This document shows positions 7,477-16,200 of a stretch of 28,313 nt of DNA, piece after piece (the first letter of the stretch is position 1; the number at the start of each line of letters is the position of its first letter). The position numbers were made by a program, and so were the translations under genes. The notes under the pieces are model-generated. The model was given only the letters and a program-made list of their open reading frames with translations. It ran no database searches and had not been told where the DNA came from. This DNA comes from CAVUAF01 sp964460655 (GTDB taxonomy: Bacteria; Acidobacteriota; Terriglobia; Terriglobales; Acidobacteriaceae). The stretch is from NCBI GenBank assembly GCA_964460655.1, contig CAYWSH010000034.1, positions 1 through 28,313 on the forward strand, given 5' to 3'.

Positions 7477-9089
7477 GCAAGCCGGGCAGCACCGGCCGCC
7501 AGCAGCTTGCGGCGGAACAAGCCGCGCAGGAAGCGCCGGCTGATCCGGCCGGCAACGTACTGCCCGTAGAGTTCCGCCCCCAGCAAACGGCCCAGCATGC
7601 GCGTGCAGAACGCGAAGCGCTCGCCGTTGGCCTGCACGCCCGCGCGCATGAGCTCCGGCACATCTGAGTAGGCGCGCACGTTGGCCTCATAGTCCTTGTG
7701 CAGGACAAGGAAATCCACCATCTGCAGGTAGTCGCGATAGCTCTGGATGGTCTGCTCTTCGATGGCAGCGCGTGGCTGCGTGTACAACGCGTACAGGTCG
7801 CTCTCCCGTGCGGCGGGACCTTTGGGATACAGCGCGCGCGCGCCGCAGTACGCCAGCGCTTCTTCGAGCACACGCACATAGAAGCGGTCTTCCGGCTGGT
7901 CATCGGCCGGCGCCTCCTGCCATTCGCCGCGGCAGGCGTGGTGGACGAAGTGCGCCGCCTCCTCGGCCGCGTGCAGCATCTGGAAGCGGCGCAGCGCGAG
8001 CGTATTCAAGTGCGGCAGGTAACAGACGTCGGCCGCGTCAAGGCGTGCCACTCCTTGCTGGATCTCAGCTTCAGATGCGCCGGCACGCTGCAGGGCGTGC
8101 GCGAGCGTTGCGGGATCCGCACGCACGTCGACCTCCGGGAGCAGGTCGACCAGGAAGCGCGGACCGGCGCCGGGCGCTGCCGCGTACTGGTTGATGTTCA
8201 GGAAACGCAGCAGCGCATCGATCAGGTTGTAGAACGTGGGGGTGAAGTCATCGGGCGTCGGACGCTCCTGCCGCCAGCGCTCCAGGCACAAGCGATAGCT
8301 TTCGTATTTCTCCAGCGGAGTCGCGTTAAAGGCGCAGAAGACATCGGGCCCAACGCGTACTGCTTCCACGCGGTCCGAGCGCTCGCCGGCCGCTCGCCAA
8401 TAGAGCGCGTCGACGTTCTGCAGCACGGTGACGACCCGCGCCTCCGGCAGGCGGCGGCGTACTTCCGCCGGTAAATGTTGTGGCGCCAGGTGCGACTCGC
8501 CGAACAGCCCTACCAGCAAGGCTTTTGGATACTCCTGCCGTAGTTGCGCCAATTGCGCGGCGGCGTGGCGGTCGCGCGCGGCGATACGCCGCAGGTCGCC
8601 GCGCGGCCGGCAATCCACGCCATGGAGGGCAGCGCCCGCCTGGCGCGCCCGCTGCAGCAGCTCGAGGAACGGTGGCCACTCGTATCCCCACTCGGCATCG
8701 AAGCGGATCCGCGCGCGCAGGTCGGCGTCGCCGATCTCGCCCCGTGTCCACGCGTCGAGGATGGGCTGGTCGCGCGTGAAGATCATCTCGAACGCGAGCA
8801 CCACAGGCCGGCCCAAAGCGGCAATCTGCTCGACCATCTCCGCCGCAAAGCGCTGCGACGACGGCAGGGCGTGGTAATCGCCGAGCAGGACCACATCGGC
8901 AGCGCTGATCGCAAGTTCAAGCTCGGCTGCGCTGATCGCCTCTTCGTAGGTGGTGAAGGCGTCAACAAAATCGCGCAGGTACTTGCGCCGTGAACGCGGG
9001 TCCGTGGCACGGATCTCGCGCGCCACACCCACGAGCGCCTGCCGCTCGGCCAGGCTGCGGCGGAATCGGATTGCCACTCGTGAAGCCAT
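7419..9089 (-). CDS. ChaN-like (Tiki/TraB-type fold) protein with long uncharacterised C-terminus
   Basis: Residues about 60-225 of 556 resemble the ChaN/DUF399 haem-binding or hydrolase-like family: VVLLGDYHALPSSQR (GxxH at 70-73), a conserved FE at 100-101, HGVDCRPRGD and a second GESH at 197-200. Unlike E. coli ChaN there is no signal peptide or lipobox, and the N-terminus is basic, so the protein is probably cytoplasmic. The remaining roughly 300 residues are helical, with many His, Glu and Tyr, and I do not recognise them. Start ATG 9087-9089 has only a weak ribosome site. It is last in the minus-strand run and its 3' end overlaps purB antisense. Annotation as haem uptake would go beyond the evidence. 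Confidence 0.75.
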   Translation of the reverse strand: MASRVAIRFRRSLAERQALVGVAREIRATDPRSRRKYLRDFVDAFTTYEEAISAAELELAISAADVVLLGDYHALPSSQRFAAEMVEQIAALGRPVVLAFEMIFTRDQPILDAWTRGEIGDADLRARIRFDAEWGYEWPPFLELLQRARQAGAALHGVDCRPRGDLRRIAARDRHAAAQLAQLRQEYPKALLVGLFGESHLAPQHLPAEVRRRLPEARVVTVLQNVDALYWRAAGERSDRVEAVRVGPDVFCAFNATPLEKYESYRLCLERWRQERPTPDDFTPTFYNLIDALLRFLNINQYAAAPGAGPRFLVDLLPEVDVRADPATLAHALQRAGASEAEIQQGVARLDAADVCYLPHLNTLALRRFQMLHAAEEAAHFVHHACRGEWQEAPADDQPEDRFYVRVLEEALAYCGARALYPKGPAARESDLYALYTQPRAAIEEQTIQSYRDYLQMVDFLVLHKDYEANVRAYSDVPELMRAGVQANGERFAFCTRMLGRLLGAELYGQYVAGRISRRFLRGLFRRKLLAAGAARLAYFTAVRRLREPRRRRPAA

Positions 9090-9160
9090 GCGGCGTTAGA
9101 GCGCAGCTACCCGTGTGGGTTGGATGCTGGCGCCGCGAGCAGGGCAGCCGAGGCTCTGGA

Positions 9161-9562
9161 CTACGTCGCTGACCGGGCGCGGGCCAACCCGAGCTGCAGC
9201 ACGCCGAGGATGGCTGGGCGCAGCGAAAGGGCGGGCAAGTCGCCAGCCGCGACCCAGCGGGCATCGCTGACGTCGCTGCTCGCGCGTAACTCGCCGCCGG
9301 TCACGCGGCAGAGGAAGTCGATCAGCACGTAGTGGTATTCGGCACGACCGTTTGCGTCCGGAAAGATGCTATCGAAGACGTCGAGCACCTCGCCGACCTC
9401 AACGATGAGACCAGTCTCTTCCAGCACTTCCCGCGCGGTGCCGTGGCGCAGGGTCTCACCCAGCTCGAGCATGCCGCCGGGAACGCTCCACTCGCCGGCC
9501 AGCGGCTCGGCCGCGCGGCGCACCACCACGACGCGGCCGGCTGCGACGATGACGGCGCCCAC
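9161..9562 (-). CDS. Nudix hydrolase
   Basis: A Nudix-fold pyrophosphohydrolase with a complete Nudix box: G30-x5-E36-x7-R44-E45-V-L-E48-E49-x-G51-L52. The preceding EPLAGEWSVPGG fits ADP-ribose or NDP-sugar type enzymes, but the substrate is not certain. The first standard start in frame is GTG 9562, giving 133 residues. However, the frame is open back to the TGA at 9617-9619, and the stretch just upstream reads YPERPIVGV, which looks like the normal N-terminal strand of this family. The true start may be a rare codon such as CTG 9608-9610, or translation may be coupled to the preceding gene, which ends in the same frame. Confidence 0.88.
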   Translation of the reverse strand: MGAVIVAAGRVVVVRRAAEPLAGEWSVPGGMLELGETLRHGTAREVLEETGLIVEVGEVLDVFDSIFPDANGRAEYHYVLIDFLCRVTGGELRASSDVSDARWVAAGDLPALSLRPAILGVLQLGLARARSAT

Positions 9563-9616
9563 GCCGACGATCGGCCGCTCGGGATACGCGCGTTGGCGAG
9601 CGTCAGGCAGAAGGGC

Positions 9617-10171
9617 TCAGGAGAAGAAACTGCGCGGGCTGAAGTCGACGATGCGCCAGCCCTTGCGGCCGCGCTCGAGTTCGAAGCGCATCTGGTTCGC
9701 TTTGCGGATGGGCGCGCCGCCGGCCGCCGGCATCTCTTCCATCTCGAAGAATGCCAGGATGACGCCGCGCGAGCCTTCCGTGCTGCTCTGCGTGATGCGG
9801 AAGTGCACGCGGAATGCGGCATAACGCTGGAACAGCGCCGCGATCTGGTCCTCGAACGTGAGGTAGCCGTCCAGCTTGTCGGCGTCGAAGGCGGAGAGCA
9901 TGAGGCGCTGCGTGTGGCCTTCGAGCCCGTCACGCAGCATGCCGAGCACGTCGTTCGCGGCCGCGTCGGAGAAGACGGAGGTGTCGGCGGTGTCGTCCTG
10001 CTTGTTCTTCTTGTCTTTCTTTTCCTTGTCCTTCTTTTCCTTATCTTTCTTCTTCGCGTCCTTCGCCTGCTTGTCGGATTGGGCTGGTTGCGGCGCGCTC
10101 TCTTGCGCCTGGGCGAAAGTGAGCGTGAAGGCAAAGACGAAGGCGATCAGCATTACGCGCAGCGTTCTCAT
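9617..10171 (-). CDS. Small exported protein with lysine-rich linker and NTF2-like domain
   Basis: 184 residues. A signal peptide ends at about residue 22 (FAQA-QE). A strongly charged low-complexity stretch follows at 33-58 (KKKDKEKKDKEKKDKK). Residues about 68-184 form a compact domain: FDADKLDGYLTFEDQIAALF, VHFRITQSS and GRKGWRIVDFSP. This pattern is also found at residues about 553-670 of the giant FecR protein encoded just upstream (RISQSQ, GKGWSITEFQ), and looks like an NTF2/SnoaL-type alpha+beta domain, though I cannot prove the fold. A GGAG ribosome site lies 5 nt before ATG 10171. A strong stem-loop separates it from the giant gene 78 bp upstream. It is probably periplasmic; the role is unknown. 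Confidence 0.78.
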   Translation of the reverse strand: MRTLRVMLIAFVFAFTLTFAQAQESAPQPAQSDKQAKDAKKKDKEKKDKEKKDKKNKQDDTADTSVFSDAAANDVLGMLRDGLEGHTQRLMLSAFDADKLDGYLTFEDQIAALFQRYAAFRVHFRITQSSTEGSRGVILAFFEMEEMPAAGGAPIRKANQMRFELERGRKGWRIVDFSPRSFFS

Positions 10172-10187
10172 AACGGCTCCAGAGTAG

Positions 10188-10213
10188 CAGAGACGGGGCG
10201 GCCCCCGTCTCTG
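10188..10213 (-). other. Strong intergenic stem-loop between the giant FecR gene and its downstream neighbour
   Basis: CAGAGACGGGG and CCCCGTCTCTG form a perfect 11-bp stem with a 4-nt loop. No T tract follows on either strand, so it is not a classic terminator. It could be an mRNA-stabilising or attenuating hairpin at the end of the 7.6-kb gene. Confidence 0.6.
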
Positions 10214-10249
10214 TCCATAGAACGTTCGCAGCGAGCGACTTTGCCGGCG

Positions 10250-13200
10250 TTATGGCGTCGCGTAAACGATCTCGAAGTACACGACCGCCTGGCGCGAGTT
10301 GCCGGAGACGTCGCCCGCTTCCACCGGACCGCTGTCGCGACCCAGGCTGCGCACCCCGCCGGCCGCGGGCCCGCCGCGGAACAGACGCTTCGTGCGGGCA
10401 TCGAGTTGTCCCGGATTGCGCACGCTTTGCAGCGTCAGGATGCCGACGCGCCCGCCGCTCAGCTGCACGGCGTAGCTGTGGCCTGCGATCGCCGCCGCCT
10501 GCTGGCTGTAGCGCGCCAGCGCGACTTGCTGCGGAGCCGCGGCCAGGCCAAGGTCGGCGATGCCTGATTGCGATGACAACGTGTAGCTACCGGTGCCGGC
10601 TTCGGCGACCGCGATCTCCACGTCGGCTGAGTCGCATTGCGATGTGCCGCCCGAAGCGAAGCGGAAGCCGACGCAGGTCGCCTCATTCACCTCGATGTAA
10701 GCACGCTGTTGTGGGCCGGCGGTGGTTGTGGTCGCGGTGGTGTCGCTTTCCGCAAGCGCGAAGTGTTGCAGGCGTGCCACCTGGTTCGTGCCGCTGCCGC
10801 TCTGCTGGATAGTGCGGTCGGGATCGACCACGATTTCAGCGACGAGCGCTGCGGTATCACGCTCTGCCGCTGCCGGCCCGCCGCGCGGGTTCCCGCGCCC
10901 CGGGCGCGTCGCCCGCGTAGGTGTGGAGGGCGCCGGCAGCTGCGCGTTCTCCCAGCGCAGGGCGCCAAGAGTGGTGCGGCCAGCGGCGACGTCGAAGTTG
11001 TCGCGCGCGACGATCGTGCCATTCACCCGCAGTGCCACTGGGACACGCGTTGCCGCGCCGTTGCCGGTGTTCGCCAGCCGGAACCGCACCTCGATGCTAT
11101 CGCCGGTGCGCGGTACGGAGGGCGAATACGACACGTCGGCCGTGTTCAGCGTGAGTTCGGGCAGGGCTGCCGTGCGGGCTGGTCGTATTGCGATCGGCAG
11201 TGTGCCGGCACTCAAGGCTGCTGCTCCCCAGTGGGCCACGCGTTGCGGCGCCAGCGGGAGGTTGCACAGCTGTCCGGTCGTGGAGGTATCGATCGAAGCA
11301 TCCAGCGTGACCGGCACACTGGCCAGCGCGTTCTGCGTGGTTACGACCAACTGGATGGTGGCGAGAGCAGTCGCGGTGGAACTCGAGTTCGTGTTGGTGA
11401 AAGTGAACGTCGGCAAAGTCGAGCCGGTCCCCGCACTCGGCGATACGCTGACACCCGGGGGCAGTGACCCGGGAGCCCATTGCCAGCTCGTGATCACAGC
11501 CAGATTGAAGCCGTTGATCGGCGCGAAGCTGAGGGGCAACTGACCACTGCCGCCCGGGACCGCGACGACGCACGGGAAGCCATTGAAGACCGTGGTCGAA
11601 ATGTTCAGGTCTCCCACGTTGAACAGCAGCTGACCCAGGACGTTCGAGCCGAAGGGCGAGGGCGTGCCGGAAGCCACGTTCACCGTGACCGCTTCCGCTG
11701 ATACTTGAGTGCTCATCGCCGTGGCGTTGATCGCCCCGCTGACGTCCGGCACGTAGGTGAATACGGCCGAAGCGATGCTGAAGTACGCAACGTTCCGCAC
11801 CTGGTGCGGGTTGGAATCGATGAGTTGGTTCGAGTTGCCACTGGGGTTGTCGCTGAAAGTGATGTCCACGTGTCCCGGGCAGTTACCGGTGGTGCAGGGG
11901 AAGCTCGGCGAGCCGACGCGCGTGGGCGTGATGGCGATCGCTTCCGGCAGCAGACCGTTCATCTGCAGCGGCGGGGCCGACCCTGTAAGCGGTGCGAAGT
12001 TGCCCCGGTTCGAGCTGAGCTGCACGGTCGCGATGGGCGTGCTGGTGTTGTTCGCAATCGTGATGGTCTGCTGGCGCTGCATCTGGCGTCCGGCAAAGAC
12101 GCCGACGCCCGCCGGCAGAGTCGCAATCACCTGGGCGTAATACGGGCCCTGGGGACTGGTGGCCAGCTGTTGCAACTGCGCTGTGGTGTTGTAGCCGGAA
12201 GTGCTGTTCAGCGTCGTCAGCGTCAGCGCTGTGCTCTGGAACTGGATGTTGGTGCTCACCAGGCCGGGGCTTACCGTGAACGTGGCCACCGGCGCGCCGG
12301 AACCGAACAGTGAGATCGTGAGCCGGGTGCTGGCCGTATTGAGCGACGGCGCAAACATCTGCAGGGGGTTTCCGGACGTGCCCTGGAAGCCGCCGGCGAT
12401 GCTGATGTCCCAATCGGCCATATTGAGGTTCGTCGCGAAAAAGTTATTGAAGCTGTTGGCTTCTTGGGTGATCGGGAAGACCTGGGCGCTCACCGGGATG
12501 GACCCTACGTTGGCACTGACGAAGTTCGGATCAGAGAACGGCGCCGTTGCCGGAATGTTCACCGGGATGCTGAAGCCCGGAGGGATGGGGGTCGACGGCA
12601 GGAAGACGCTGTTCACTCCGGTACCGTTCACGAAAAGATGCAATTCTTCACTGCCGTGCGTCGGCGCCTGGCCGAAGTTGTTGACGGTCGCGGTGAACGT
12701 GAGCGTCTCGCCGGCGAGCCAGGGATTCGTCGTGAAGTTGCGGCCGCTCGGTCCGACGAGGTTGGTCACCGACAGGTCTGGCAGGTTCTGCGGCAGCACG
12801 TAGAGCACATAGTTGATCGTATCGACCGGGAACGTGTTGGGGATCGTCAGCGTGATGGGGATCCCCGTCACTTGCAGCGGCACACTGCCGAAGGCCGAGA
12901 GCGTGAGCGTGGACACGTCTCCCGGGTTGATCTGGTTGCTGGTGAACGATGCGGAGAAGCCGTTGACCGGCGCGACCGCGAGCGTGGCAGTGCCGGCGCG
13001 TGCGTCCCACGTGCCGTTGAACTGGAAGGTCACCTGGATCGAGTTGCTCGGCTGGATGGTCGCCGGAAACGATGGACCATTGCTCGGGAACGTAAAGTCC
13101 ACGACCTGGGCCGAGTAGTACTGCACCGGCTGCGTCACCGTTTGGGTGGCGTTGTGCAGCGTGGCCGTCACCTGTACCGTGCCGGCGCCCGGCGTGGCCT

Positions 13201-16200
13201 GGCTCGAAGGCGTGATAGAGGCCGTGACCGTCCCGGGCGCGGCGGGGTTGCCGGAGAAGGAGACCACGCCGCTAATGCCTGTGGTTGCGCTCATCGCGAC
13301 AACCGTGTTCGGTGACGGGCCCGTTTCGCTGAGCTGCATGTTCAGCGTACTCGTGCGCCCGATCGGCATGTTTTGCACCGGCGTGAACAGGTTCGGCGCC
13401 GCCGGCGAGAGGGCCATGGTGATGACCTCGAACGGCACGTTGATCGTATCGTCGGCCGTGCTCGACTGCTGGATCGTGGTCGTAAGGCTGATGCTGCCGC
13501 TATAGGAACCGAAAGGGAACCCGAAGTTGGGTATGTTGAACGTCGCTAACACGGATTGCCCCGCTCCGGGTGCGGCGACTGGCACCGCCAAAGGCGTGCA
13601 GACCACGGGCGTGGTGCAGTCGAACGTCACGGTGATCGTGCCGCTGGCCGATACACCGCCGTTGTTGGTCACGGTTGCGACGATCGCGACCGGCTCGCCC
13701 AGCACGAAGGCGTTGCCGCCCGAGAACGGCGGCGCGCTGTGGCCGGCCACGCTGACGCCGGTGATGGTGTAGTTCGCCTGTGGTGGCGCGTTGTTCACCG
13801 TGACGCCGGCGGAGAAGTTCACGTTGCCGACCGGCGTATTCGTGGCCGGGATGCCACCATCGGTGACATGACCGGCGACGGTGTAGCTGCCCGGCGTCGT
13901 GCCGACGGGTGAACTGAGTTGCCAGGTGAGCAGACCAGGGCCGTTGAGTGTCTGGGTAAGCGGAGTAAGCGTCGTAAGGCCGCCCGGCAGGGTGAGAGTC
14001 ACGCTGGCGGGATAGAGACCACCGGTCAGGTTCACCACGAACGGAGTAGTGCCACTCACGTTAGAGACGGTCGTTGAGACTGGCGGAGTCGCCGTGAACT
14101 CCGGCCCAAAGACCAATACCACGGGGCTTGCGGAAGCGTGGGTGACACCCGCTGCCGTGCCGCTCGCGCCCACGTTGAACGTTCCCGTTTGCGTGGCCTG
14201 GCCTTGCAGCTTGGTGAGCGGCGTGCCCGCCGGCGCGAGGCCCGCAGGTACGTTGGTGTAGTTGATCGCCGGCCCGAGCGTGTTCGAGTACGTCGCCGGC
14301 AGCACGTTCACCACGGACGCGTTGAACAGCCGGTTCACGATGCCCTGGAAGTTCTGCGCGGCCGGTACGAGTTGGAAGTCCTGCAGATTCGCCGTCGCCG
14401 CGAAGATGTTGTTCTGCGTGTTCGTTTCCGTGAGCGTGTTCGTCGGGTTCAGTTCCACGCTCATGTTCGCGACCACATCCGCCGGCGGAGGCTGCAGGTT
14501 CGGGATCGTGAAGCTCGGCGTGGTGAGCGTCGCCACCTGCCCGCCGATCAGCGTCGGTCCATTCACGGTCGCCACCGGACTGCCGTTGATCTTCACGACC
14601 ATCACCCAGGCGGCGTTCGTGGTATCGAGCCCGGCGTTACGAACCGCGACGCTCAGGGTCGTGCTGCTGCCCATCTGGTAGTTGCGCGCGATGGGCGGCG
14701 GCGTGTCGAACACCAGGTCGATGTTCAAGCTGACCACCGCGCTCACTGCGCCCGTGTTGTTGTTGGTCACCGTCTCCAGCGGATCGGTGGCGAGCACGCA
14801 GTTGATGGTGTCGTTCCCCGTGCGGTTCGCCGGCACCACAAACGGATAGCTGAAGTTCAGCGTCGCGCCGCCGGCGATGGAAGGCACCGCCCGCGAGCCC
14901 AGGTTGGAAGTGCCAAGCGGGCCCGAGAGCGTGCACGTCATCGTGTCGGTCGCAGCCGAGGGTGCGCTGCCGTTGTTCTTGATCTGCGCCGTCAGACTGG
15001 TGGACTGGCCCGAGCCGAGCGAGCCCGTCGCGTTCAACGTTAGCGACAGGAGCTGCAAGTCGACGACTGGCGCAAACACATTGAATGATGTCGTCTTGAC
15101 GTCGTTGGCCGCGTTGCTATCGAACGGCGCCGTGACCCTGGCGGTGAACGCCTGGCTGCCGCTGAGGTTCGGGGTAGTGAAGCTCACCGTGACGTTGACC
15201 GAGGTGTTCGGAGCGATCGCCGGAACTGCCGCGGTGGCGGTGAACGCGGGCGCACTCGCCGCCGTCAGCGTAAGCGTTCCGGGCTGAGAGGTGCTGGTGC
15301 CCGAGTTGTTGATGGACACCACGATACTGCCGGGCAGCGTGGCGATCAGGCCGGTACCGCCGACCGTCAGGCTCTGGACGCCGAGGTCTATGGTCGCAAT
15401 GACGACCTGCTGCGTCGACGTGCTCGTGGCGCCGCAGTTCTCGGTCGGGACCACGCAACCCGGGTTCACGATAGCGATGAACTGGCCATTCGTGCCCGGC
15501 GGGAGCGGTGGGACGTTGACCGTGCCGGTGACGTCGGTCTGCTGGCCGACGGCGAGCGGCGGGTTCACGGTGAGGTCGGAGCCCGCGAGTTCATTGGTGG
15601 CTGGGTCCGTCAACGAGACGTGGATGACCACGGACTGGTTGAGCGGCGCGCTGCCTATGTTCTTCACCGTCGCTTTCACGTTCACGTTGCCGGTGCTGAT
15701 GGGCAGGATCGCGCGCGCGCCACGCGTGGGGCTGCCGCTCTGCGCCGCAGTCGTCACCAAACCGACGACCTGCAGCTCCGGCAGCGCCACTTCGGTCGTG
15801 CTGGGGCCGGGAGGCAGGCCCTGCACGGTGCCATTGTCGCCTTGGAATTCGGTGATCGACCAGCCTTTGCCCGGCGTGCGCAGGAAGCGCGCCGAGAGCT
15901 GCTCGGTCTGGTGCAGCACCAGGTTCGTGCGGGCGAGGAATGAATAGTTCTGGTCCCAATCCGCGCGTACTGTCGCGTCATTGCAATTGATCTGCGACTG
16001 CGAGATGCGCAGGTTGATGTTCATCGAGGCGAGCGTGGGGAACGTGCGCCGGATGTTCTCCTGCAGCGCCGTGAAGCCGCCGAAGCTCGGGTCGAAAAAG
16101 TTCAGGAACTGCGAGGATTGCAGCGCGCTGTAAGCCGCCGCCAGGTTGCGCAGCGTGGTCGACGGATCGTCGTACGACGGTGGCAGCACGTGCAGCGTGT

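Noticed and set aside
9332..10567. 411-codon plus-strand frame containing a Leu/Phe/Val-rich run
   Set aside because: The hydrophobic run is the reverse of the Lys-rich linker codons of the 9617-10171 gene; the frame also crosses three real genes.
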